A DNA stretch of 11,341 bases, from positions 1-11,341 of the forward strand of contig CAKPVL010000037.1 in assembly GCA_934193545.1 (NCBI GenBank). Reading direction: 5' to 3'. This document shows, piece after piece, positions 1 to 6,602 of this stretch. This DNA comes from an uncultured Granulicatella sp. GTDB lineage: Bacteria > Bacillota > Bacilli > Lactobacillales > Aerococcaceae. The notes beneath the pieces were generated by a model, which saw only the letters and a program-made list of their open reading frames with translations, was not told the origin of the DNA and did no database searches. The position numbers and the translations under genes were made by a program. Numbering within the stretch: position 1 is the first letter of the stretch; each line of letters opens with the position of its first letter.

Positions 1-114
<114 letters not shown>

Positions 115-286
115 AAGACAAAAAAGCTATTAACCGGCTATTGGCTTACATCCTTTCGGATGTTGCCTATAGTAGCTGTAATGGGGCACCGGCTCGAGCC
201 TGTAGTCTCTCACCTTTAAATCCTCAAAGACGGAGTAAGGAATAAATTCCTAAAAGAAGATAGTTGATAAACTTAGACACAGTAGC

Positions 287-332
287 TGATTGAATTAAGC
301 TTCATCATTCATGATTTGCTTAATTCTAATCA
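287..332. repeat. Nested hairpin inside copy 1
   Basis: TGATTGAATTAAGC (287-300) pairs with GCTTAATTCTAATCA (318-332) with a single bulge, and a small TCAT/ATGA stem sits in the loop. It has no counterpart in the other copies and looks like extra sequence accommodated in the variable centre. Confidence 0.6.
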
Positions 333-339
333 ACCTTGC

Positions 340-404
340 GGGGGTAAGACTACGAAGCAAAACGACTCACACTGTGAGTCGTTTTTTGCTTCTGTCTTAC
401 TCCC
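340..404 (+). terminator. Very stable compound hairpin; probable terminator for the upstream gene
   Basis: The outer stem GGGGGTAAGAC (340-350) pairs with GTCTTACTCCC (394-404). An inner stem from GAAGC (354-358) through AACGACTCAC (361-370) pairs with GTGAGTCGTT and GCTTC (374-392), closed by a three-base loop. The right arm carries a run of six T directly after GTGAGTCG, so the inner hairpin plus T run has the form of a rho-independent terminator. It lies in the centre of palindromic copy 1. Confidence 0.6.
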
Positions 405-482
405 TTATTCGTTTTAATACCACTTCCCATTACTGCTACTATGGGATCCGAAAGGACAGCCAATCGCCTTTTAATAGCTTTT

Positions 483-558
483 TTTATTGAATAGTTCAGC
501 CAAAAAGAAAATGAACATCATGTGTGTCTTTCACCACTCACGACAAACTGGTATTCTC
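483..558 (-). other. Degenerate inverted copy of the upstream coding tail
   Basis: Read on the minus strand from 558 downwards, this stretch aligns with 13-110: GAGAATAC, CAGTTTGT, TGAGTGGTG, CACATGATGTTCA and AACTATTCAA recur in the same order, separated by small indels that break the reading frame. It is either decayed duplicated coding sequence or one arm of a hairpin that happens to include the gene end. There is no intact open frame, so no protein is expected. Confidence 0.5.
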
Positions 559-788
559 TTTGAGAGGGAGGGAAGATAGGACAGGGTGTGTGCGTTTCAC
601 GGCTAATAAAATAGTGTGTGCTTCTGACTAAAAACACAAAAGTTTCAAAGCTTTAATATTGAAGAATTAGGAAAATTTAGCAAAGTGGTTCTTACGAGAT
701 TAGTGCCAAGAAAAGCGATAGGAGTGCGGTTTGAGGAGGAGTGGCGTTAAGTTTTGGTATGGAAAAGGTTAGGAAAAAGGAAAATTAG

Positions 789-817
789 TTGTTTTTGGAT
801 TGCTCATCGGTTATGAT
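789..817 (+). promoter_or_regulatory. glmS promoter (sigma-A type)
   Basis: TTGTTT at 789-794 and TATGAT at 812-817 are separated by exactly 17 bases. The predicted transcription start near 824 lies about 45 bases upstream of the ribozyme cleavage site, which suits a glmS leader. Confidence 0.65.
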
Positions 818-865
818 GTACATGTTTCTGAAAATTTATGAAAGCTTTGGAAGGAAGCGACAAGG

Positions 866-1005
866 ATAGCGCCAGGCCTGTTTGAAAAAACAGGTGACGA
901 GGAATGAGTTTATCGAAATACTCGGCGGATGACTCAAGGCAGTGCAGTCTACAGTTTCATACAAACCATTTTCGCAAGGGAATGACAAAATTGAAACGGC
1001 ACCAG
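866..1005 (+). promoter_or_regulatory. glmS ribozyme-riboswitch (glucosamine-6-phosphate responsive)
   Basis: This is the self-cleaving leader RNA that uses glucosamine-6-phosphate as cofactor and lowers glmS mRNA when product is plentiful. The core is recognisable: ATAGCGCC at the cleavage site, with cleavage predicted between A868 and G869; a P1-type hairpin CCTGTTT (877-883) / AAACAGG (888-894) with a GAAA loop; TGACGAGG (895-902); ATCGAAAT followed by CTCGGCGGATGACTC (about 912-935); and a 3' domain closed by GTTTCA / TTGAAAC (about 952-997). Cleavage is known in other Firmicutes to expose a 5' hydroxyl that leads to mRNA decay. The position directly upstream of glmS supports the call; exact 5' and 3' limits are approximate. 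Confidence 0.95.
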
Positions 1006-1029
1006 AAACATAATCAAAATTACAATAAA

Positions 1030-1052
1030 AAGAGGCCTGAATGAGACCTCTT
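1030..1052 (+). other. Small hairpin just before the glmS ribosome binding site
   Basis: AAGAGG (1030-1035) pairs with CCTCTT (1047-1052), with possible inner pairs. It is not followed by a T run, so it is not an intrinsic terminator. It ends five bases before the AGGAG at 1058-1062. It may shape access to the ribosome binding site or protect the cleaved mRNA; this is speculation. Confidence 0.4.
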
Positions 1053-1071
1053 ATAAAAGGAGTTAAAAATT

Positions 1072-2880
1072 ATGTGCGGAATCGTAGGATGTATTGGACA
1101 CGACAGAATTCAAACTGTAGTGTTAAACGGATTAGAAAAGCTTGAGTATCGTGGATATGACTCAGCAGGATTATTTATTATGGACGAAGATGGATCAACA
1201 CAATTAGTGAAACGTGTTGGACGTATTCAAAATCTTCGTGATGCAGTGGATGAAGCTATTCCAGCATTTGCAGGGATTGGGCACACTCGTTGGGCAACAC
1301 ACGGACCAGCGACAGAAAACAACGCTCATCCTCACCAATCACAATCAGGTCGTTTCACATTAGTGCACAACGGCGTAATTGAAAACTATGACGAATTGAA
1401 AAAAGAATTCTTAAGCGACGTTGACTTCAAATCTCAAACAGATACAGAAGTTGCCGTAAACTTAGTAGAATACTTTGCGAAAAAAGAAAATTTATCAGGT
1501 AAAGAAGCTTTCCGTCGCGCGTTGAAAGAAATCCGCGGATCATTCGCGTTCGGTTTATTAGACAGCGAAAAACCAGGCGTTCTTTACGCAGCAAAACATA
1601 AGAGCCCATTATTAGTAGGGGTTGGCGAAGGCTTCAACGTCATTTGTTCAGACGCAATGGCAACAATCGCTGAAACAGACCGTTACATCGAAATCAAAGA
1701 CGAAGAGTTAATCACTTTAACTGCGGACTCTGTAGAAATCGAAACAATCGACGGCGAACCAGTAGAACGTGCACCATACGTTGCGGAATTAGATGCAGAC
1801 GATTTAGAAAAAGGGGCTTACGCTCACTACATGCTTAAAGAAATGGATGAACAACCAGTTGTATTACGTAAAATCATCCAAAACTACCAAGACGAAAATG
1901 GTCAATTACAAGTCGATAAAGAAATCCAAGAGAGCATTTTAGCAAGCGACCGCATTTACGTGATTGCCTGCGGAACAAGCTACCATGCAGGATGGGTTGG
2001 TAAAGCGTTAGTAGAACAACTTGCTGGAATCCCAGTAGAAGTTCACTTAGCAAGCGAATTTGCTTACCACCAACCATTATTATCACAGAAACCATTCTTC
2101 ATTTTCTTATCACAAAGTGGAGAAACAGCGGACAGCCGTCAAGCGTTAGTAAAAGTAAACGAGCAAAACTTCCCATCATTAACAATCACAAACGTGAAAG
2201 GCTCAACACTTTCTCGTGAAGCAAGCTACACTTTACTATTACACGCAGGCCCTGAAATTGCCGTAGCTTCAACAAAAGCTTACACTGCACAAATCGCAGT
2301 AATGGCCGTTTTAGCAGACGCATTACGCGCTTCTAAAGGTTTAGAAGCTCCATTCGACATGAAGCACGACTTAGGTGTCGTTGCCGCTTCAATCGAGAGC
2401 GTATTATCAGACAAACAAGCCGTTCAAGACTTAGTTCAAGAGCGTTTATTAGAAACTCGCAATGCTTTCTACATCGGTCGTCATTTAGACTACTATGTAG
2501 CAATGGAAGCAGCGTTGAAATTAAAAGAAATCTCATACGTGCAAACTGAAAGCTTTGCCGCAGGGGAATTAAAACACGGAACTATCGCCCTAATCGAAGA
2601 AGGCACTCCAGTAATCGCATTATTAAGTGAACCAGTTGTAGCGAGCCACACTCGCGGAAATATCCAAGAAGTGAAAGCTCGTGGCGCTGTCGTAACAACA
2701 ATTGCGATGGAAGGTGTTGAACAAGAAGGTGACGATATCATCGTTCCAGCGGTGCCAATCTTATTAGCACCAATCGTATCTGTAGTGGTAACGCAATTAA
2801 TTGCGTACTACACTTCTCTTGGTAAAGGATTAGACGTGGATAAACCGCGTAATCTTGCCAAGTCAGTAACAGTAGAATAG
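1072..2880 (+). CDS. glmS: Glutamine--fructose-6-phosphate aminotransferase (isomerizing)
   Basis: GlmS transfers the amide nitrogen of glutamine to fructose-6-phosphate, giving glucosamine-6-phosphate, the entry step to UDP-GlcNAc for peptidoglycan. At 602 residues it has full family length. The N-terminal class II amidotransferase domain starts with Cys2, the nucleophile exposed after Met removal; it shows GHTRWATHG (70-78), the oxyanion-hole HNG (99-101) and TD (123-124). Two SIS domains follow, with CGTS (300-303), SQSGET (347-352), STKAYT (400-405), the KE pair at 485-486, KHG (501-503) and the C-terminal LAKSVTVE with Lys597, equivalent to the sugar-binding lysine of E. coli GlmS. AGGAG at 1058-1062 fixes the start. 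It is preceded by the glmS ribozyme and followed directly by a terminator, so it is monocistronic. Nothing is missing. Confidence 0.98.
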   Translation: MCGIVGCIGHDRIQTVVLNGLEKLEYRGYDSAGLFIMDEDGSTQLVKRVGRIQNLRDAVDEAIPAFAGIGHTRWATHGPATENNAHPHQSQSGRFTLVHNGVIENYDELKKEFLSDVDFKSQTDTEVAVNLVEYFAKKENLSGKEAFRRALKEIRGSFAFGLLDSEKPGVLYAAKHKSPLLVGVGEGFNVICSDAMATIAETDRYIEIKDEELITLTADSVEIETIDGEPVERAPYVAELDADDLEKGAYAHYMLKEMDEQPVVLRKIIQNYQDENGQLQVDKEIQESILASDRIYVIACGTSYHAGWVGKALVEQLAGIPVEVHLASEFAYHQPLLSQKPFFIFLSQSGETADSRQALVKVNEQNFPSLTITNVKGSTLSREASYTLLLHAGPEIAVASTKAYTAQIAVMAVLADALRASKGLEAPFDMKHDLGVVAASIESVLSDKQAVQDLVQERLLETRNAFYIGRHLDYYVAMEAALKLKEISYVQTESFAAGELKHGTIALIEEGTPVIALLSEPVVASHTRGNIQEVKARGAVVTTIAMEGVEQEGDDIIVPAVPILLAPIVSVVVTQLIAYYTSLGKGLDVDKPRNLAKSVTVE

Positions 2881-2917
2881 AAAAAATGGTGGACGGCTGT
2901 CCACCATTTTTTGTTTT
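2881..2917 (+). terminator. glmS terminator
   Basis: AAAAAATGGTGGAC (2881-2894), loop GGCT, GTCCACCATTTTTT (2899-2912), followed by GTTTT. The perfect 14-base stem begins at the base after the glmS stop codon. The A-rich left side also allows it to work on the opposite strand. Confidence 0.95.
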
Positions 2918-3205
2918 CGAAGGATGCAAAATCCATTTGAAAAGAAGAGGGGATATAGCCCAAAGGGCTTACGAATAAACTCCAGACCGAAGGGATGTCT
3001 CTATAGTTGCTACAATAAGGGCACCGGACTGAGCCTGTAGTCTCAGTTCCTACCAAGCTTCAAACTGACTCTACGGGTTTCACCCTAGAGTCAGTAATTC
3101 ACATTGGTTGCACTCCCTTATTGTTGCTACTATGGAATCCCTTGGTCTTCCGTTTATTCTTCGCCTTTGGACCTTATTTCAAATGGATTTTGCTTCATTC
3201 GAAAG
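2914..3205. repeat. Interspersed palindromic element, copy 2, with extended arms
   Basis: The core runs from AGACC (2984) to GGTCT (3148). It contains ATAGTTGC/GCTACTAT, AATAAGGG/CCCTTATT and the conserved GGGCACCGG segment followed by a CTGAG...CTCAG side hairpin (about 3028-3046). The variable central hairpin is ACTGACTCTA (3064-3073) with TAGAGTCAGT (3086-3095) plus an inner GGG/CCC. Outside the core, complementarity continues in sequence not shared with other copies, including a perfect 17-base block GCAAAATCCATTTGAAA (2926-2942 with 3177-3193) and TTTCGAA (2915-2921 with 3198-3204). It starts immediately after the glmS terminator. Together with copy 3 it fills the roughly 0.8 kb gap between glmS and the phosphatase gene. 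Confidence 0.8.
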
Positions 3206-3344
3206 AAAGGGAAGAGAAGAAAAGAAAAGTGGGGAGCAGAAAACGTAGTTGCTGCAGGGGTGCGGTGATGAAGGGGCGTGACATGCGTTCATATGTTTCT
3301 CGCAGTGTAACAGATTAGGAACATCCAAAAAATATTGAGATGTG

Positions 3345-3621
3345 CTTATTCGAACGAAAAACTGCTGGCAGAAATTGGATAAAGAGTGCAGACAAGATTA
3401 CGGAAAATCATGCGGATTTTATAATCGCAGTAACAGGGGATAGCATTCGAAGTGAATTACGGACTCTTTTAGAGTCCGTTTGAATCTCGAAAGTGCTTGA
3501 GACGTAGGCTCAAGCCGGTGCCCAGTTACAGCGATTATAAAGAAATCCGCAAGGATTTGAAGGAATCTTGTCTTTACTTTTTACAGGGGATATTTTAGAC
3601 AATTTGGTTCGTTCGAGTAAG
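3345..3621. repeat. Interspersed palindromic element, copy 3, with extended arms
   Basis: The core is bounded by GACAAGATT (3391-3399) and AATCTTGTC (3564-3572). It carries GCGGATT...AATCCGC, ATAATCGC/GCGATTAT and GTAAC/GTTAC arms. The variable central hairpin ACGGACTCT (3459-3467), loop TTT, AGAGTCCGT (3471-3479) is perfect. The side hairpin GCTTGAG...CTCAAGC (about 3494-3514) precedes the conserved CCGGTGCCC. The outer blocks CTTATTCGAACGAA (3345-3358) and TTCGTTCGAGTAAG (3608-3621) pair at 13 of 14 positions and are specific to this copy. It is opposite in orientation to copies 1 and 2, judged by the side hairpin. The phosphatase promoter begins 23 bases downstream. Confidence 0.8.
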
Positions 3622-3644
3622 TTATAGCACCACCATACATTTTT

Positions 3645-3674
3645 TTGCGAAGGGGTTGGCTCGTCTGTTACAAT
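3645..3674 (+). promoter_or_regulatory. Promoter of the phosphatase-membrane protein-tadA operon
   Basis: TTGCGA (3645-3650) and TACAAT (3669-3674) are 18 bases apart, with TGT before the -10, giving an extended -10. Because the -10 hexamer overlaps the ATG at 3673, that ATG cannot serve as the start on this transcript. Confidence 0.65.
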
Positions 3675-3705
3675 GAAGGGAAAGAATGGAAAGCGAGGGA
3701 AGCGC

Positions 3706-4158
3706 GTGAAGGTAGTATTTGTTTGTCTAGGGAACATTTGTCGTTCTCCGATGGCAGAAGCTGTATTTAGAAAAATGGTTCATGAAGAAGGATTGGAAGA
3801 TAAAATTACGATTGATTCCGCTGCGACAAGTACGTGGGAGCATGGGAATCCGGTGCATCACGGCACTCGTAAGAAACTCGAGGAGCACGGCATTTCCGCA
3901 AAAGGGCTTGTGTCACGGACGTTGGACGCGACGGACCTGGACGCGGACTACATTCTTGGAATGGATGCGTCGAATGTGCGTAATATCCACGCTTTTGTCG
4001 ATGGAAAATCGGATGCGACGGTGGCTCGCTTGCTAGAAGTGGCAGGGGTGCAGCGCGATATCGCCGATCCGTGGTATACAGGGGACTTTGATGCGACGTA
4101 CCGCGATGTGACGCTCGGGTGCAAGGCGCTCTTAGAACAATTAAAAAATGAATTATAG
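3706..4158 (+). CDS. Low-molecular-weight protein tyrosine phosphatase
   Basis: A cytoplasmic cysteine-dependent phosphatase of the LMW-PTP/arsenate reductase fold, acting on phosphotyrosine (or in some members phosphoarginine or arsenate); the substrate cannot be read from the sequence. With a GTG start at 3706 the protein is 150 residues, the usual length. The P-loop CLGNICRS has Cys7 and Arg13 in the CX5R arrangement, and the general-acid Asp121 lies in DPWYTG, both at standard places. The start is chosen because GAGGGA (3695-3700) gives good spacing to GTG. The upstream in-frame ATG at 3673 lies in the promoter -10, lacks a ribosome binding site and would add a basic 11-residue extension. 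It is first gene of an operon with the membrane protein 38 bases downstream and tadA. The presence of Asn10 and Ser14 supports a phosphatase rather than an arsenate reductase. Confidence 0.93.
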   Translation: MKVVFVCLGNICRSPMAEAVFRKMVHEEGLEDKITIDSAATSTWEHGNPVHHGTRKKLEEHGISAKGLVSRTLDATDLDADYILGMDASNVRNIHAFVDGKSDATVARLLEVAGVQRDIADPWYTGDFDATYRDVTLGCKALLEQLKNEL

Positions 4159-4196
4159 TTTAGACTTAGAAATAAACGATGAGAGAGGGAACCTAT

Positions 4197-5492
4197 GTGA
4201 AGAAAATTAGTGACTTAGGCATTACAGGGAAAAAGCTCCTTGTTGAAGGGATTGGCTTTCTCGTTGTCGGGATTTTGCTCTTAATTTATGGGCCAAGCTT
4301 CCCGGAATTAATGCTCAGATTGTTTCTGACGTTTTTAACTCTACGTGAACTATGGAATCTACTGTTTCGTTGGTTCAGTAAGGCAGCCGCAAAAGATCCG
4401 TTATGGGTGAATGTCGGGAAATTAATACTGTATGGATTTTTAGCAGGAAATCAATTCTTCCTGTCACTGCCGATTGCGATTGTGAGTATATTGATGGGAT
4501 TAAACCAAGTGATGAACGCTGGAATTAGCGGTGTGACGTACTATATTTATGTCAAAGACGGTATTCGTCCACGTCTTCGCTTACTCTGGGATGCGACTTG
4601 GATGTCTGTTGTTGGTGTGGCTACCTTAATCGCTCTTGGGGGCGACGGCAATTTACAAATGTTCTTCCTTTCGCTCTATTTTATCGGGCATGGGATTAGT
4701 AATATTCGTGACGGCTGGTTCTTCGAGGCCGAAGTTGGCAAGAAAGTCATTCGCAGACGTCTTCGAACAGGTTTGCCACTTGTGTTGGCTGCGATTATCC
4801 CTCGCGTCACCTTGCAGAAAATCAATGATGCGTTGGAACTTGGTGAAGGGGAAACAGCTTCTGAAATTTACGACCGTACTAAAGAAAATGCCGAACCAAA
4901 CTTAGAAATGTTTATTCACGTCACAAAAGACGGGTTTGGTGCAATGGGGCATGTCGATATTTGTTATAAGGGACGTATCATTTCATTCGGAAACTACGAT
5001 ACGAATTCGGAGCGCCTCTTTGGAACGATGGGCGACGGGGTGCTTTTCAGTGCCGACCGTGAAAAATACATCGAATTTTGTAAACGCGAAAACCATAAGA
5101 CTTTGCTCGGCTATGGCCTAGCCTTGTCTCCAGAACAAATGGCTGCCATCGATAAGGAAATCGCCAAACTGATGTCGCTCACAGTGCCGTGGGATCCACC
5201 AAAAACCGTGAAAGCAGCACGTCCTGGAATCGACAAGGAAGAGCCGATGTATGCTTACAAGCTTAAACAAGAAGCGGACGCAAAATTGTATAAGTTCGTC
5301 TCTTCAAAATTCAAGACATACTTCGTGATGAGTACGAACTGCGTGTTACTAGCCGATACTATTGTCGGAAAAGCAGGAACGGATATTTTAAGCGCCCGAG
5401 GATTTATTTCCCCAGGGACGTATCAAGACTACTTAGATAAGGAGTTTGAGAGACCGCACAGTCTAGTCGTGACTAAGCGCGTCTATCAGTAA
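4197..5492 (+). CDS. Multi-pass membrane protein with candidate permuted papain-like (NlpC/P60-type) C-terminal domain
   Basis: With the GTG start at 4197 the protein has 431 residues. Residues 1-210 hold about six or seven hydrophobic segments (near 15-31, 37-60, 74-90, 92-110, 136-148, 153-170, 192-204) in an arrangement recalling DUF308/HdeD-like membrane domains. The C-terminal part (about 235-431) is soluble. It contains GHVDICYKGRIISFGNYD with His252 and STNCVLLADTIV with Cys382, in the order His then Cys expected of circularly permuted papain-fold hydrolases. This domain call is inference from motif shape, not a search result. The start is chosen because AGAGGGA (4184-4190) is spaced for GTG 4197; the ATG at 4179 has no ribosome binding site. 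It sits between a phosphatase gene and tadA, four bases before the latter, so it is co-transcribed. The substrate is unknown and a non-catalytic binding role is possible. Confidence 0.7.
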   Translation: MKKISDLGITGKKLLVEGIGFLVVGILLLIYGPSFPELMLRLFLTFLTLRELWNLLFRWFSKAAAKDPLWVNVGKLILYGFLAGNQFFLSLPIAIVSILMGLNQVMNAGISGVTYYIYVKDGIRPRLRLLWDATWMSVVGVATLIALGGDGNLQMFFLSLYFIGHGISNIRDGWFFEAEVGKKVIRRRLRTGLPLVLAAIIPRVTLQKINDALELGEGETASEIYDRTKENAEPNLEMFIHVTKDGFGAMGHVDICYKGRIISFGNYDTNSERLFGTMGDGVLFSADREKYIEFCKRENHKTLLGYGLALSPEQMAAIDKEIAKLMSLTVPWDPPKTVKAARPGIDKEEPMYAYKLKQEADAKLYKFVSSKFKTYFVMSTNCVLLADTIVGKAGTDILSARGFISPGTYQDYLDKEFERPHSLVVTKRVYQ

Positions 5493-5496
5493 GAAC

Positions 5497-6003
5497 ATGG
5501 AACTTCAGGAAAAAGAATTCTTTATGAGGGAAGCGTTGAAGGAAGCGCAGAAAGCCTATGACCAAGCGGAAGTGCCAATCGGGGCGGTCGTCGTCCTAAA
5601 CGGTGAAATCATTGGTCGCGGCCATAACCTACGCGAAAAAGAACAAGACGCGACTCTTCACGCTGAAATCAAAGCGATTCGACAAGCCAACCAGCACCTT
5701 GGAAGCTGGCGACTGGAAGAATGCGAACTCTTCGTCACATTGGAACCTTGTCCGATGTGTAGCGGAGCAATGATTCTCGCGCGCCTCAAAAAGGTGACAT
5801 TCGGCGCCTTCGACCCAAAAGCGGGAACAGCTGGCACCTTTATGAACCTCCTTCAAGACGAGCGATTCAACCATCAAGTCGAAGTCGAGCAAGGCATCTT
5901 GGAAGACGAATGCAAAGAGATTTTGCAGACATTCTTCAAAGGCCTCCGCGAACGCAATAAACAACGAAAACAAGAAGCAAAAGAAGCACAGCTTTCCGAG
6001 TAG
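5497..6003 (+). CDS. tadA: tRNA-specific adenosine deaminase
   Basis: TadA deaminates adenosine 34 to inosine in tRNA-Arg(ACG), widening wobble decoding; it acts as a cytoplasmic homodimer. The 168-residue protein shows the zinc site HAE (55-57, with Glu57 as proton shuttle) and PCPMC (84-88, Cys85 and Cys88 as ligands). It also has the family stretches EVPIGAVVV (25-33), TLEPCPMCSGAM (81-92) and FNHQ near 130. The C-terminus (about 150-168) is charged and poorly conserved, as usual. The start at 5497 leaves an N-terminal helix of normal length although its ribosome binding site is weak, which fits translational coupling to the gene ending four bases upstream. The stop codon lies inside the operon terminator hairpin. 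In many Firmicutes tadA is next to the SRP RNA gene and dnaX; here about 3 kb of other genes intervene. Confidence 0.96.
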   Translation: MELQEKEFFMREALKEAQKAYDQAEVPIGAVVVLNGEIIGRGHNLREKEQDATLHAEIKAIRQANQHLGSWRLEECELFVTLEPCPMCSGAMILARLKKVTFGAFDPKAGTAGTFMNLLQDERFNHQVEVEQGILEDECKEILQTFFKGLRERNKQRKQEAKEAQLSE

Positions 6004-6018
6004 GAGGCTGTGCTTTTT
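5985..6018 (+). terminator. Terminator overlapping the end of tadA
   Basis: AGCACAGC (5985-5992) pairs with GCTGTGCT (6007-6014), with additional TCC/GGA pairing inside, followed by a T run to 6018. The tadA stop codon 6001-6003 is in the loop side of the hairpin, so translation termination may influence folding. Confidence 0.85.
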
Positions 6019-6043
6019 AACGTTCTTAACAAAAACTTATCAT

Positions 6044-6057
6044 TGTAAACGGTTATC
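6044..6057 (+). promoter_or_regulatory. Possible CcpA binding site (cre) upstream of the SemiSWEET gene
   Basis: TGTAAACGGTTATC matches 12 of 14 positions of the cre consensus TGWAANCGNTNWCA; only the final CA differs. It ends five bases upstream of the predicted -35, which would permit either activation or repression. A catabolite-control site is plausible for a sugar transporter gene, but single cre-like matches occur by chance. Confidence 0.35.
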
Positions 6058-6062
6058 GGCTC

Positions 6063-6091
6063 TTGAAAATTATTTTCATTTTATATAAAAT
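6063..6091 (+). promoter_or_regulatory. SemiSWEET gene promoter
   Basis: TTGAAA (6063-6068) and TAAAAT (6086-6091) with a 17-base spacer in a very AT-rich stretch. TATAAA at 6084-6089 is an alternative -10 with a shorter spacer. Confidence 0.55.
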
Positions 6092-6126
6092 TTTAAATAG
6101 TTTGAAAAAGGAAAGGAGCAGTAAAT

Positions 6127-6393
6127 ATGAAATTATCAGAAAAACAAACACAAGTCTTAGGGTGGATTGCAACATGTATGTCCGTTGCAATGTATGTAGC
6201 GTATATTCCGCAAATTATGAATAACTTAGCCGGACACAAAGGAGACTTCATTCAACCACTCGTTGCCGCATTAAACTGCTCATTATGGGTATACTATGGA
6301 TTATTCAAACCGAACCGTGACATCCCACTAGCAGCTGCAAACGCACCTGGTATCTTCTTTGGTCTAATCTCTGCTTTTACAGCAATTTTTTAA
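6127..6393 (+). CDS. SemiSWEET family sugar transporter
   Basis: SemiSWEETs are about 85-100 residue membrane proteins with one triple-helix bundle that dimerise to form a facilitative sugar pore. This protein is 88 residues with three hydrophobic segments (about 9-30, 41-59, 64-86). The first helix ends in YIPQIMNNL (26-34), the PQ-loop signature. Asn50 and Trp54 lie in the second helix and Asn72 in AANAPG of the third; conserved Trp and Asn residues line the sugar pocket in studied members, though I cannot map the equivalences exactly. AAGGAG (6113-6118) fixes the start with an eight-base spacing. It has its own promoter with a possible cre site and its own terminator, so it is monocistronic. 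The transported sugar cannot be told from sequence. Confidence 0.9.
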   Translation: MKLSEKQTQVLGWIATCMSVAMYVAYIPQIMNNLAGHKGDFIQPLVAALNCSLWVYYGLFKPNRDIPLAAANAPGIFFGLISAFTAIF

Positions 6394-6406
6394 TCAATGA
6401 TGATTC

Positions 6407-6437
6407 GCACAGCTTCGATTACGAGGCTGTGCTTTTT
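6407..6437 (+). terminator. SemiSWEET gene terminator
   Basis: GCACAGCTTCG (6407-6417), loop ATTA, CGAGGCTGTGC (6422-6432), then five T. The stem base is the same GCACAGC/GCTGTGC as in the tadA terminator about 420 bases upstream. Confidence 0.92.
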
Positions 6438-6516
6438 GATTTCTACGGAACTATGCGGATTTCTTTATAATAGCTGTAACGTTGCATCGGTTCGAGCCAA
6501 GTCTGGCACCTTCGAC
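6438..6516 (+). repeat. Truncated copy of the palindromic element (one arm plus side hairpin, copy 4)
   Basis: GATTTC...GCGGATTTCTTTATAATAGCTGTAACG followed by GCATCGGTTCGAGCC matches the outer arm and conserved side segment of the full copies, but the central hairpin and the opposite arm are missing. It starts at the base after the T run of the SemiSWEET terminator. Orientation is as in copies 1 and 2. Confidence 0.75.
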
Positions 6517-6529
6517 AAAAGTGCGATGT

Positions 6530-6558
6530 TTGAAAACTCATTTTTACAGGAGTAGAAT
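6530..6558 (+). promoter_or_regulatory. Promoter of the six-helix membrane protein gene
   Basis: TTGAAA (6530-6535) and TAGAAT (6553-6558) are 17 bases apart. It begins 14 bases after the recognisable end of the truncated element, so the truncation brought element sequence right up to a promoter. Confidence 0.65.
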
Positions 6559-6602
6559 AGAGGATGTCGTTAAAAGTTTCAAAGTGAACTGGAGGAATAC
6601 TT

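Noticed and set aside
3121..3318. 65-residue open frame between palindromes 2 and 3
   Set aside because: It starts inside the right arm of copy 2, lacks a ribosome binding site, and its low-complexity Lys/Arg/Glu run looks like translated purine-rich non-coding DNA.
3412..3550. T-box or other known leader riboswitch in the repeats
   Set aside because: The T-box sequence and specifier-loop architecture are absent, the same element occurs downstream of genes and in both orientations, and the T-arm-like motif is only about ten bases.
3673..3705. ATG at 3673 as start of the phosphatase gene, adding 11 basic residues
   Set aside because: It overlaps the extended -10 of the only convincing promoter, has no ribosome binding site, and the GTG at 3706 has a good one and gives the family's usual N-terminus.
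4179..4196. ATG at 4179 as start of the membrane protein
   Set aside because: No ribosome binding site upstream; the AGAGGGA that lies within the extra codons is correctly spaced for GTG 4197.
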